Below are positions 1-8,306 of a stretch of DNA of 39,209 nucleotides, piece after piece. The stretch spans positions 1-39,209 of the IMG/VR virus record IMGVR_UViG_3300040801_004080. One strand, 5' to 3'. The notes under the pieces were generated by a model that did no database searches, was not told the origin of the DNA, and was given only the letters and a program-made list of their open reading frames with translations. This DNA is from a virus. The translations under genes were made by a program, and so were the position numbers. Position 1 is the stretch's first letter. Each line of letters starts with the position of its first letter.

Positions 1-87
1 ATGGATCAAAGAAATCAGAGAGAAAAACGGCCTATGGGAACTCACCCTAAACCTACCGGTTCGCCTACCGAACCAAGATGGTGACCC
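1..87 (+). repeat. Left copy of 87-bp att-region direct repeat
   Basis: Positions 1-87 are identical to 39018-39104. The two copies diverge immediately afterwards: here the sequence continues into phage DNA, on the right into tRNA-Glu. Most of the repeat is integrase coding sequence; only its last 9 bases (79-87) match the 3' end of the tRNA. A simple attL should have host DNA to the left of the core, so this copy looks like an attP junction from a circular or tandem phage, or an assembly overlap. The true left limit of the repeat is outside the window. Confidence 0.9.
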
Positions 88-166
88 AGTTTGGAGTAAG
101 ACGAACCGGTTTTTGTTGATGCGGCGGGAAGGGTTGGTTGTTTATGCGATGGCGCGGGCGGCTTAG
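2..166 (+). pseudogene. 3' fragment of serine integrase gene, phage-form C-terminus
   Basis: In the same frame as the integrase at the right end, this fragment reads through the 87-bp repeat and continues openly for 26 more codons, from codon 86-88 to a TAG at 164-166. It therefore gives the C-terminal tail the integrase would have when the phage ends are joined, a predicted 519-residue protein. The stop overlaps by two bases the stop of the convergent lipase gene (TTA at 163-165). In the window it is only a fragment, because the upstream part is at the other end. Confidence 0.75.
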
Positions 167-987
167 TCCGTCCATTTGAGGGCGGCGGGTTTCAGGCTGT
201 CGAGCGATGCAACGACTGCGCGGTGATATTGGCGGATGGAGTGATCGTGGATTGATACCGCTTTGCCAAGCCGGAAGCCTCGAAATGAGATGTGTCCGGC
301 GGTGGTGCGGCCGATGCGCTGCAGTTGCTGAAAGAATGGGTTCATGCCGGGTTTGATTGCGCCGCGCAGGGTGATGACGGATACGCCGGGTTCCGGGTGG
401 CGGTATCCCATTGTCCAGGGCGGAAGGCAGGGAACGAGGTCGGCTTTGTTGCGCAGCTGGATCAGGCGGCCGTCCATGGCGTTGCGGATTTGCTCCGCAA
501 AGTCGGCATCCCCGGGGCGCGGGGCGCCTGCCACAACCACGAGGTCGGGCAGGATGCCTTTTTCGCGGCAGATGAGTTCGAGCAGGTAGGTGCAGGCTCC
601 GCCAAGTGAGTGCCCGCATAGGATTAGCGGACGCGGTCGGCGGCTGTATTCTTCGGCGATGGCGGCAACGAGCGGCCGGCGGATTAAGCCAAAGTGCGCC
701 CCAAAGCCGGAGCTGACTTTTCCTTTGCCGATGTATGATCGCTTTTTAAAGGTGAGGTTGTTTTTCCAGTCCTTGTAATCGTTGGTGCCCGCGATGCAGG
801 CGATGATTACATTGTCGGCGGTGAAGAGCGCCGCGCGGGCGTTGCTGTTGGTTATGATTTTTGGCGACAGGCGGCGGTCTGCGCAGAAGTCAGCAAAGCC
901 GGGTCCCTCTTCGTGGAGATAGACCGCTGTGCAGCAGGCTAGTGCCAGCTCAGTCTGTTTGGCTTTTTTCCGTCGCTGGTTTTTCAT
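163..987 (-). CDS. Class 3 lipase / alpha-beta hydrolase, possible lysis esterase
   Basis: This 274-residue protein has the features of lipase class 3. It has the nucleophile elbow GHSLG (Ser127), a following AGAPRPGDADF segment typical of the family, a candidate Asp183 in NKADLVPCLPP, and a late DHS with His249, so the catalytic triad looks complete. There is no obvious signal peptide. The ATG follows AGGGG and overlaps the end of the upstream membrane-protein gene by 38 bases. It is the last gene of the leftward transcript, behind small TM and lipoprotein genes that look like lysis genes. I infer a role in breaking the outer membrane or lipids at lysis; a lysogenic-conversion lipase is the alternative. 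No muramidase was recognised nearby. Confidence 0.8.
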   Translation of the reverse strand: MKNQRRKKAKQTELALACCTAVYLHEEGPGFADFCADRRLSPKIITNSNARAALFTADNVIIACIAGTNDYKDWKNNLTFKKRSYIGKGKVSSGFGAHFGLIRRPLVAAIAEEYSRRPRPLILCGHSLGGACTYLLELICREKGILPDLVVVAGAPRPGDADFAEQIRNAMDGRLIQLRNKADLVPCLPPWTMGYRHPEPGVSVITLRGAIKPGMNPFFQQLQRIGRTTAGHISFRGFRLGKAVSIHDHSIRQYHRAVVASLDSLKPAALKWTD

Positions 988-1165
988 CAGTTATTCCCCT
1001 GTATTCGAAGTCGAGCAGCGTAAAGCGGAAGCCTTTGGTGAAGACGGTCAGACGTTCGGCCAGATCAAACGTGCGCTGAATGATGATGAGAAACAGAAGC
1101 ACCAGCAGGCAGATCAGCAGCGCGGCGAGCAGGATGAAGATGGGGAATGGCGGGAAGTCGGTCAT
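950..1165 (-). CDS. Small single-TM protein, possible holin or inner-membrane spanin
   Basis: This is a 71-residue protein with a short N-terminus (MTDFPPF), one long hydrophobic segment at about residues 8-30 and a polar C-terminal tail with an Arg/Lys-containing region. It sits in a run of overlapping small genes with the TM/coiled-coil protein and the lipoprotein upstream (ATGA-type overlap at 1162-1165) and the lipase downstream. The family is not recognised. Position and topology suit a holin or a spanin subunit, but either role is inference. Confidence 0.65.
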   Translation of the reverse strand: MTDFPPFPIFILLAALLICLLVLLFLIIIQRTFDLAERLTVFTKGFRFTLLDFEYRGITDEKPATEKSQTD

Positions 1166-1395
1166 TTGCCCTGCTTCCGAATCATCAACTTGATTTCGGT
1201 CAGATCGTTTTTCACATAGCGCATGTCGGTTTTCAGCTCGACGATGGTGTCGTTCTTGGCCTCCATCCGCGCAATGCGACGCTCCTGGGCCACCGCGCTA
1301 ATTGACTGCACCGCAATAATCAGCGTCAGCACAGACGCGATTGCCGTCAGCCCCTTGCACCATTGTCTGTCTATTCCACATCCGGCTTGCGTCAT
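1162..1395 (-). CDS. TM plus coiled-coil protein, lysis-type (XhlA/spanin-like)
   Basis: This 77-residue protein has a hydrophobic segment at about residues 15-32 followed by a charged, heptad-like helix running to the C-terminus (EAKNDTIVELKTDMRYVKND and onward, ending IRKQGK). That helix resembles the coiled coil of XhlA-type proteins and of inner-membrane spanins, though the order of segments differs from classical XhlA. The start overlaps the stop of the lipoprotein gene by four bases, suggesting coupled translation. It probably works with the lipoprotein at 1392-1583. The exact role is unproven. Confidence 0.6.
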   Translation of the reverse strand: MTQAGCGIDRQWCKGLTAIASVLTLIIAVQSISAVAQERRIARMEAKNDTIVELKTDMRYVKNDLTEIKLMIRKQGK

Positions 1396-1583
1396 TGCTC
1401 GGCATCCTTTCGGGTGAGCCGGTCGATGATCCGCCCGGCGGTGGTTACGTATTGATCGACCTCCGAGGCCGCAGATTGCTTTTCGATCTTAAGCGCGTTG
1501 ACCTCCGCCTTGTTCCCGGACACGCATCCGGTCAGGGTCAGGAGAGTTGACAAAATCATGGCCGTCAAAATCATTTTTTTCAT
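1392..1583 (-). CDS. Small lipoprotein, candidate outer-membrane spanin
   Basis: This is a 63-residue protein with a clear lipoprotein signal: MKKM, a hydrophobic stretch, then the lipobox LTGC with Cys at about residue 19. The mature part is short, charged and probably helical. Small lipoproteins paired with a TM/coiled-coil protein are the usual Rz1/Rz arrangement, and the next gene fits the partner. It could instead be a surface lipoprotein unrelated to lysis. The gene ends in an overlap with the following start. Confidence 0.65.
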   Translation of the reverse strand: MKKMILTAMILSTLLTLTGCVSGNKAEVNALKIEKQSAASEVDQYVTTAGRIIDRLTRKDAEQ

Positions 1584-1633
1584 TGCTCAGTTCCGTTAGT
1601 TGGCCCACTCGGGGCTGGCTTGCGCCGTTGTGC

Positions 1634-2272
1634 TTACTGGACGTTGGCGGTGACGTGACTTGCCCAGAATTCCTCTGCTTCGGGGTTGGGGAAACTTGCA
1701 GGCTTATAGTTGGTCTCCAGATCTGTAAAATAGTTGACGTATTGGGTTTCAGTAAAAAGCCGTCGCCCAACCATTGAAATTGTTCTGATTGACTGCTTCG
1801 TTTCCCCATTGCTGAATCCAGCATTTTTTGGAATTTGCGACATTAGAATCACCATTTCAGAAGTGATTAGGTTGGGGTTCTTCCACACAAGCCGTGAGGC
1901 ATACAGGGCGGACTTTCGCCGGATGTACGTTGATTGGTTTACATTTTCAGACACTCCTTTTAAAAACAGGTAGGCTTCCTCTCGCTTACCCTGCGCTACC
2001 ATAGCCTTGACATACCCGTTGAAGTGCTTCTCTGCTATAGATAGAGTTACAGCGGCTTCATACTCTCCTAGCTCAAGAAGGCGTGGGTAGATATACATGG
2101 CCGCTCGTCTGGATCTATTGTCGCTAACAGTCTTTGCTTGCTGATAGAGGGTGTTCAGTTCACTAACTGTGGTCTTTGAGTTAATCAGACTGATAAACTC
2201 AGCCTTTGTGATGTCCTGTGCGAAAAGGCAGCTAGCTGATAACATAATTGTGACTAATCCTAATTTCTTCAT
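1634..2272 (-). CDS. Secreted hypothetical protein (212 aa), AT-richer moron-like gene
   Basis: A Sec-type signal peptide is visible (MKKLGLVTIMLSASCLFAQD, cut probably after LFA). The rest is mostly helical with tetratricopeptide-like spacing (YPRLLELGEYEAAVTLSIAE, EEAYLFLKGVSEN), but no domain can be assigned. The ATG follows AGGAG. Base composition is visibly lower in GC than the tail genes to its right. Together with its place between tail fibre and lysis genes, this suggests a recently acquired accessory gene. No function is proposed. Confidence 0.7.
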   Translation of the reverse strand: MKKLGLVTIMLSASCLFAQDITKAEFISLINSKTTVSELNTLYQQAKTVSDNRSRRAAMYIYPRLLELGEYEAAVTLSIAEKHFNGYVKAMVAQGKREEAYLFLKGVSENVNQSTYIRRKSALYASRLVWKNPNLITSEMVILMSQIPKNAGFSNGETKQSIRTISMVGRRLFTETQYVNYFTDLETNYKPASFPNPEAEEFWASHVTANVQ

Positions 2273-2301
2273 TGTATTCTCCTAGTTTTGGTTTTTGTTG
2301 A

Positions 2302-3738
2302 TTACTGATGCCAAGTCCAGATTGGTTCCATGGCCCGCCACACTGCTATTCCAGAGAGGGTTTCCTGTACCCCAGAGCGACCACTTACGTATGCAATGCT
2401 CCACTTCAAGTCGGGGTTATCTGCGGTCATCCACGGCTTTCCATCAATGCTGGGATACGTGATGACGGATGTTGGGGTGCCAGTACTATTCGCATACATC
2501 TCTGCTGAGGGTTCTACGGTTCCAGATGGAGTATTCCGCCGCGAATAAAACCTGTGTGTCTTCATTGAGAACCCAGAATCGGCGGCCACTGTGTAATATG
2601 TAATAGCACTTGCATCATTTCCAGTTGAAGTTCCGCCACACCAGTAATCATATTGTTGGTGGGTATATTGCGTAGAGGGGTCTAGCCTGGCGTTAAAAAG
2701 CCAAGTCGGTGGAACATACCCACCGTTTGCAACAGAAAAGGCCGATGATACTCCCCCGTCCGTAGACCACCACCAAAACCCTGCTCCATTGTTGATGAGA
2801 GCGTAGGTCGTATCGGCCAGAACGGGAGCGTTCCCATACCACGGACATCCATTTACCCGATTCATCGGGTCGTCATACAGGGTAAGCACCGTTAGGTCTG
2901 TCGCCTTGATCATTGGGTACATGAAGTTATTGGTAGAAGCTTTGATTTCAATATCATACATCCCGCTTGGTAGGAGTACACTGAAGCAAGGGTAGGGAGG
3001 GATTCCTACTTTATCTAGGATATCGGCGTTGGTTGCGGCAAGATCTACCGCATGCGCCGCTCCGATTGCGTCTACGAAGTCTTCGGTTGGGAGGGTGTAG
3101 GTTAGCGTTGGGCCGGTTCCATCTCCTCCAGTCCAAGCAGATGCGTTCTTCGGCGGCGCGTCGGTTTCAGGATAAGTATTAACAGTAATCCAATCGCGTG
3201 TGGTGAACATAAACCGATCGGCTGATTTGACAATAAGAAACGCAGATGTGTCACCACGCCACTGTGGGGTATTATTCACGAGGGTATATGTTTGATTAAG
3301 TAGAGCGTCCGTAGCTTCGCTAACCGTTATGCTCAATGGATATTCTGGTATATTGTCACCATTTAGGTTGGCCTTCGTTGCCAGTCCAGCTGATAACTCC
3401 GCATCCGTTGCGGCGGTGGCGGCGGCCTGTTTCAGATCGAGCGCTGCCTGCTGCGCGGCGCTAACCGGTTTGTCGGCGTCCGAGGTGTTGTCCACGCTTC
3501 CGAGGCCGACCTGTGCGGCGGTGACGCCGTGCGGGTCATCGCCGCGGCTGGTGTGCGCGGACAGGTCGTCGGCGGCATCGGTTTCGTTCTGGTTGACAGT
3601 GGCCTGGACGGCCGCCAGCTCGGCGGCGGTGGCGGCGGTGGTGGAGTCGGTGGCGGTTGGTACGTCCCATGCCGCGCAGGCGGTGAGCGACAGGAAGATG
3701 AAGGATAACAGATGAAAGATGAAGGCGGTTTTTCTCAT
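2302..3738 (-). CDS. Tail fibre / receptor-binding protein with lipoprotein-like N-terminus
   Basis: This 478-residue protein has a fibre motif near residues 60-90 (DPHGVTAAQVGLGSVDNTSD), a pattern common in collar and tail fibres of many phages. An Ala-rich helical stretch follows, and then an AT-richer C-terminal half with Trp/Tyr-rich beta segments, probably the receptor-binding part. The start chosen is the ATG that overlaps the stop of the previous gene (TAATG). It gives an unusual hydrophobic N-terminus ending in LTAC, like a lipobox. The codons for that segment come from a word-like repeat at 3694-3725. Whether the fibre is really secreted or lipidated is doubtful. Confidence 0.75.
   Translation of the reverse strand: MRKTAFIFHLLSFIFLSLTACAAWDVPTATDSTTAATAAELAAVQATVNQNETDAADDLSAHTSRGDDPHGVTAAQVGLGSVDNTSDADKPVSAAQQAALDLKQAAATAATDAELSAGLATKANLNGDNIPEYPLSITVSEATDALLNQTYTLVNNTPQWRGDTSAFLIVKSADRFMFTTRDWITVNTYPETDAPPKNASAWTGGDGTGPTLTYTLPTEDFVDAIGAAHAVDLAATNADILDKVGIPPYPCFSVLLPSGMYDIEIKASTNNFMYPMIKATDLTVLTLYDDPMNRVNGCPWYGNAPVLADTTYALINNGAGFWWWSTDGGVSSAFSVANGGYVPPTWLFNARLDPSTQYTHQQYDYWCGGTSTGNDASAITYYTVAADSGFSMKTHRFYSRRNTPSGTVEPSAEMYANSTGTPTSVITYPSIDGKPWMTADNPDLKWSIAYVSGRSGVQETLSGIAVWRAMEPIWTWHQ
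3694..3725 (-). repeat. Word-like repeat (GATGAAGGATAACAGATGAAAGATGAAGG type)
   Basis: Degenerate tandem units of about 7-10 bases built from GATGAAGG/GATGAAAG lie at the 5' end of the tail fibre gene. Read on the minus strand they encode the hydrophobic segment FHLLSFIFLSL. It is one of several unrelated short-word repeats scattered through the window. Confidence 0.6.
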
Positions 3739-4022
3739 TAGGCTTCTCCGTTTTCTGCCCATTTCAGGACTGGTTTTCCGCCGGCGTCGTTTTCGAGCCA
3801 GAGGGAGTGGTAGTTTCCTGTCGTTACATTCAGGATTTGGAAGGTGGCGGCGTCTTTGAAGCGGAAGTTGGCGCTGGGCGGGGTGCGGATGAGCGCGAGC
3901 AGGTCGGCGAGCGGAATGAGCACGTCGGATCCGGTACCGGCCGGGTCGGCAATGGCGATGAGTTTTTCGTCTCCGATGATTTCGGCGGCGGTTGTGATTT
4001 CTTTGAGTCGCTTCGTATTCAT
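3738..4022 (-). CDS. Small phage protein between tail tip and fibre (94 aa)
   Basis: The protein opens with a helical segment resembling short virion-associated proteins (KEITTAAEIIGDEKLIAIAD, then SDVLIPLADLLALI) and ends with a beta-rich region containing GNYHSLWLENDAGG. No known family is recognised. The ATG has AGGAAAACC in front, and the stop overlaps the fibre gene start. By position it is probably a minor tail or fibre-attachment protein. Confidence 0.6.
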   Translation of the reverse strand: MNTKRLKEITTAAEIIGDEKLIAIADPAGTGSDVLIPLADLLALIRTPPSANFRFKDAATFQILNVTTGNYHSLWLENDAGGKPVLKWAENGEA

Positions 4023-4055
4023 GGTTTTCCTGTCTGTAAATGGCGCGGTGTCAAC

Positions 4056-7000
4056 TTAGTAATCGTCGACTGTGTAAACTGGAGGCTCCCTATCAATCAC
4101 ATCCACTGTTTGGGTTAAAACGTAATTTCCCTCACCGCTGTCCGGCGCCATGATGTACACATTACTTCCCCACGCAACCGGGTCTCCGCTCGTTTGGATC
4201 TGCCGGACAAAGAAATTTCCGACACGGGAGCCTGACTGGGTTAAATAAAACCAAAACCACCCGCTGGCCGAGGGGTTAACCAGCAGTGAGGAGACCACTC
4301 CATCTTTATTTCCGGCCAAGTCGAAAAAGTCCGCAAACACTCCGCCGTTTGTATAGCTGTCCGGCGGCGACAGATTACTGTTTGAGATTCCCCACATAAC
4401 GGTTGTCGCGGACGATCCGTAATAGGACCTCACAAAAATCTCGTCCGTGTTACCCGTTTCACCTCGTCCGCGAACGGCGATGGGAATGTAGGCGCGCACG
4501 TCCGCCGAGAACGTGAGGCTGGAGCGGGATGTCAAATCCTCAAACGACACAACGCGCAGAATGTTCTTCCCGGTCAGCGTGATTTCGCCATTCGCCGGCA
4601 CGAGCTCAGCCGTCAATCCGGAAGGCACCTGTCCGTCGGTCCGGTAATAGGCTGTTGTTCCAGGCTGAGTCGCAACTGTGATGGTGACGGATTGCAGGTA
4701 GGTGTAGGTTTCTCCGGTTTGCAGTTCGAATGCTCCGACAAACAGCTGGGGCATTGGCACATCGCCGTAGATGTTTACGTCATAGAATTCAGCCGATCCA
4801 TCCCCCTTGATGCGCCAGCCGCTGGTTCCTTCAACGTAGTTGGAGCTTTTCAGGTCGCCGCCGGAATCGATCTGCCCGCGAATGAGCATGTTTAGGAATT
4901 CGGCGGTGCCGTCGCCTTTGATGCGCCAGCCGGTTTGACCTGTTAAAAAGTTTGAGCTTTGTAGGATGGAGTTTGCACCGTCCATTTCAATGAGCTCGGC
5001 ACCGATCTGCCCGGCGATCAGTTTGGCGGCTGACAGGCTTGCAATCTTGGCGTCGGTGATGATGGCGTTGGCGATCTGGGCAGCATAGGCGATGATGATT
5101 TCCTGCTGATTCACATCGTTGCCATCGATCAGCACTTTGGCGGTGCCGAGCTTGCCCGCGTTCTGGCCGGCATTGTAGGGGCCGACGTTGCCCGAGGTGT
5201 CGACGGCGCGGATCCAGTAATAATGATCGGCGGCGGTGGTGACGTTGTGAGAAAAAAATGCGGCGCCGGTTTCGGCAATTTTCACGGCATTGGCGAGGTC
5301 GTTATCTGCCGATTCCCAAATCTCGGTATAGTCAAAATCGGCATCGGCCGGGTTGGCCCATTCGAGCCAGATCATTAAAAAGCCGATGGTGGTGGAAAGC
5401 GCGGTCGGTGCGGCCGGTGGATCCTGATCGCCGGAAACCGCGATCGCGGTTTGAAACGATGCTTCGACAAAGCTGTCGGTGAATGTGGTGTTGTCTTTTG
5501 CCCGCACAATAATTTCATAGGTGCCCGCTTCGACAAAACGCACCGGCACTTTGAATTCGTGTTGGTCGGTGGCTTCAATGGGTCCACCGGCTACGCTGAT
5601 TTCATCCTGCACCCCGGCTCCGACGTTGCGATACGACAGGGACCAGAAGGTTAAGTCGCCGTCCTGATCGGTAATAGAGCCTTCCACGCTGACGGCAACG
5701 CCGACAAATCCATTTGCAGGGGATGCGGTGAGCGTGATTTTCGGGGCGAACAGCCGCGAGGCCGGGAACATGAAGTCGACGGTTCCGTCGCCGGAAATAT
5801 CGCGGCTCAAAAATGCGTTGTAGGGTTCGGTTTTAAAGTAGGCACGCGCGGCGGCGGCGGCGAGCGTCGGGAAGTCGTTGTGCGCAAAGATGCGCAGGGT
5901 GTCTTTGTAGACCAGCCAGGCTTCGGCCCCGGCGCTGAAGGTGCGGCGCACCGTGCCGAACCGGCCGCGCAAGGCTTCGATGCGGCGTTTTCCAGCCTCC
6001 GGAACGGTCATGGCCGACAAAGAGAGAATTTCCAGCATGGGGAAGCCGTCTGCATCTAAAGCGATTGGAAGCGCTGTATCTCGTACGCTCACATCATCAA
6101 TGTAAACATCAAACCCGTTGGTTGGAACATCGGCGTAGAATCGAACAAACCCTTCCGCATCAGCTGTTGCGGTGTGTTCAATCGCGTAATCTACCCAATC
6201 TGTGTCAGGAGACAAAATTCTTATGGTGTAATTTTCTCCACCAAATCCTGAAACTCCAAAGTAGATGTGCGTGTTTCCTACAGTTTCTCCGGCGCTATGT
6301 TTAATCCTGAATTTGAGGCGGTAAGTGCGGCCGGTTTCCATCTGTCCAAATGATTGAATAAGAGAGGTCGACGAGGCTGTTGAAGCGGGTGTTGTGATGG
6401 TGATCTGTCCGATTCCGGCGCTGGTATCCAGTGCTGCCACGCCGTCGCCCTGCGAGAAGGTCCAACCAGTGGCCCCGTCCGAAAAGTCGCCGTTTTCGAT
6501 CCGCTCTTCAATTTCCATCAGGAAGAGCAGCAGCTGATTATCGCGCGCTACGGCAAGGCCGAGATCATCGGCCAGATTGAGCAGGTCGATGTCGTTCGAG
6601 AGGGCCACGTCGAGCAACGGCGCGTCGGTGGCGGCATCGTAGCCGACTTCATCGGCGCTTTTGGCGGCGGCGGCAAAGGCGGCGGAGAGATCCGCGCGAA
6701 CGTTGAAGGTGCGCTGGTTTCCAATGGTTGGAAAGTCGCCGTCGGTGGCGTCGTCATAGAGCAGGTTCATTCCGATGGTCATGTTGTCTTGCCGCTGAGC
6801 CAGCACGGCAATGCCATAATCCGCTTCGGAGAGTTTGGGCGGCAGTTCCACTGGGCGAACATAGACCAGCGCGGCGGGTTCGGCGATGCTTCCGCCGCCG
6901 TCGCCACTGCCGGGTATGACGGGCGTGAAGCCGATCGGAACCAGGTTGGTTTCCGCTTTGAGCGTAATATCCGCCGATCCGGTTTTACGGATGGTCATTT

Positions 7001-8306
7001 CAGTGATGCGGCAAACCTGCAGCAGTTGAGCCCCGCCCGGCTCCGCGTCGATATCGAGCCGGAAGAGCGAGCCGACGGCCAAATTCTGCGCGCGGCTTTT
7101 GCGGACGCTGATCTTTCCGGCCAAGCCCGGCAGTGCGTTGCTTTTGCCCCATTCGCCGGCGTAGGCCGCCGCCTGAGTGCGGCGCGTGATGTAGGGACGT
7201 TGCAGCGTGGCGCGGTTCGGTTCGCCAGTGATTTCCAGCAGGCTTAGATCGTCAAACTTTTCCGACGATTCTTTATAGGTGCTATCGCGATCGATGAAGG
7301 TCACGGACCAGCCGGTTTCCATCCCCGTCCAGCTTTCCTGCTCGAGATCCGGCGGTTCCGTAAGATCAGCGGCGGTAATCTGCGGCAGGGTTCCGGCATC
7401 GATGGTTTCGCCGTGCGGCCAATTGCCCGCGTTAATCTGCGCGCCGAGCGAGTCCCACAGCAAAAAGCTATCGGTCATCAGGCCGATGTTCGACAAAAAC
7501 GAGCGCATGGTTTCCTGCGTGTTGAGCAGCGGGGAGCCATAGGACAGGTCTCGCTGGGCGTAGAGCGCGGCGGCGACGGTCTGGAAGCTGGGCGCATCGA
7601 AGAGCGTAGACGGCAACCCCAGCCCGAAGCGCTGATTAGTCATCAGCTCGGCGGCGGCGCACAGCAGGTTCGCTTGATCGTCGTCGAGTTCGGACGGCGT
7701 AGAGGTGACCAGCGGTTGCGCCGGTTTGCGGTTCACCACAATTTCAATGTTTGGCGCGCTGACTTTTTCCCGCCCGAATAGCAGCTCGTGAAACTCGATG
7801 AAGGCGATTCCTTTATAGTCCGGATGATCTTCCGCCTGGTCATTGTTGGCGGGTTTCAGAATGGAGTCGGCGCCCAGCGTCTGGGTTTCGGTTCCCCAAT
7901 AAAAAACAAATTCTCCTTTGCCCGCGATGGTGCCGGAGAAGGGTTCGCCGTCTACCGGGCGCGTGACATTCCCGAGCGCCCAAACCTGCTCGGTGTCGAT
8001 GATGATGGCGACCAGCTCATCCACCGGCCCGCAGCAGACCGCAGCAGCCATGCTGCCGTAATAGTCGTAGGCTCCGGTGCCCGCTGAGCTTCCTTTTTTG
8101 CCGGTTCCGCCTTTTTTGCCGCTGTTGGCCTTCACCTCAACCGTTTTCTGGTTGTAGATGTTCGAGATCCACCGCGCGGCAACCTTGCGCTCCCCGGCAA
8201 TGTACGGAACCGGAACGGCCTCTTGCGATGTGCTGATCTGTTCGTCGGATATGCTGCCCTTATCGACTTCCGGCGTTTTCTGCGAATTGTTTCCGCCCCA
8301 GCTCAT
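4056..8306 (-). CDS. Tail tip / host-specificity protein (lambda J-like), 1416 aa
   Basis: The N-terminus has the VPYIAGERKVAARW segment typical of J/tip attachment proteins, followed by tail-hub-type sequence with RPYITRRTQAAAYA near residue 375. A carbohydrate-binding-like jelly roll spans about residues 600-745, starting NGDFSDGATGW and ending DVYIDDVSVRD. A fibronectin type III-like domain lies near 970-1060 (PPAAPTALSTTIGF to DTSGNVGPYNAG). A helical stretch and two tandem TGxxGWRIKGDGxAEF motifs (about 1115-1175) precede a beta-rich C-terminus. The ATG overlaps the upstream TGA (ATGA). Lambda J (1132 aa) is shorter; the extra length is in the inserted binding domains. It determines host recognition. 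Confidence 0.88.
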   Translation of the reverse strand: MSWGGNNSQKTPEVDKGSISDEQISTSQEAVPVPYIAGERKVAARWISNIYNQKTVEVKANSGKKGGTGKKGSSAGTGAYDYYGSMAAAVCCGPVDELVAIIIDTEQVWALGNVTRPVDGEPFSGTIAGKGEFVFYWGTETQTLGADSILKPANNDQAEDHPDYKGIAFIEFHELLFGREKVSAPNIEIVVNRKPAQPLVTSTPSELDDDQANLLCAAAELMTNQRFGLGLPSTLFDAPSFQTVAAALYAQRDLSYGSPLLNTQETMRSFLSNIGLMTDSFLLWDSLGAQINAGNWPHGETIDAGTLPQITAADLTEPPDLEQESWTGMETGWSVTFIDRDSTYKESSEKFDDLSLLEITGEPNRATLQRPYITRRTQAAAYAGEWGKSNALPGLAGKISVRKSRAQNLAVGSLFRLDIDAEPGGAQLLQVCRITEMTIRKTGSADITLKAETNLVPIGFTPVIPGSGDGGGSIAEPAALVYVRPVELPPKLSEADYGIAVLAQRQDNMTIGMNLLYDDATDGDFPTIGNQRTFNVRADLSAAFAAAAKSADEVGYDAATDAPLLDVALSNDIDLLNLADDLGLAVARDNQLLLFLMEIEERIENGDFSDGATGWTFSQGDGVAALDTSAGIGQITITTPASTASSTSLIQSFGQMETGRTYRLKFRIKHSAGETVGNTHIYFGVSGFGGENYTIRILSPDTDWVDYAIEHTATADAEGFVRFYADVPTNGFDVYIDDVSVRDTALPIALDADGFPMLEILSLSAMTVPEAGKRRIEALRGRFGTVRRTFSAGAEAWLVYKDTLRIFAHNDFPTLAAAAARAYFKTEPYNAFLSRDISGDGTVDFMFPASRLFAPKITLTASPANGFVGVAVSVEGSITDQDGDLTFWSLSYRNVGAGVQDEISVAGGPIEATDQHEFKVPVRFVEAGTYEIIVRAKDNTTFTDSFVEASFQTAIAVSGDQDPPAAPTALSTTIGFLMIWLEWANPADADFDYTEIWESADNDLANAVKIAETGAAFFSHNVTTAADHYYWIRAVDTSGNVGPYNAGQNAGKLGTAKVLIDGNDVNQQEIIIAYAAQIANAIITDAKIASLSAAKLIAGQIGAELIEMDGANSILQSSNFLTGQTGWRIKGDGTAEFLNMLIRGQIDSGGDLKSSNYVEGTSGWRIKGDGSAEFYDVNIYGDVPMPQLFVGAFELQTGETYTYLQSVTITVATQPGTTAYYRTDGQVPSGLTAELVPANGEITLTGKNILRVVSFEDLTSRSSLTFSADVRAYIPIAVRGRGETGNTDEIFVRSYYGSSATTVMWGISNSNLSPPDSYTNGGVFADFFDLAGNKDGVVSSLLVNPSASGWFWFYLTQSGSRVGNFFVRQIQTSGDPVAWGSNVYIMAPDSGEGNYVLTQTVDVIDREPPVYTVDDY

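Noticed and set aside
1-87. Simple attL of a single integrated prophage
   Set aside because: The bases before the tRNA-shared core are phage integrase code, not host DNA.
2302-8306. Diversity-generating retroelement acting on tail fibre or tip
   Set aside because: No reverse transcriptase frame and no template-like copy of the fibre end were found in the window.
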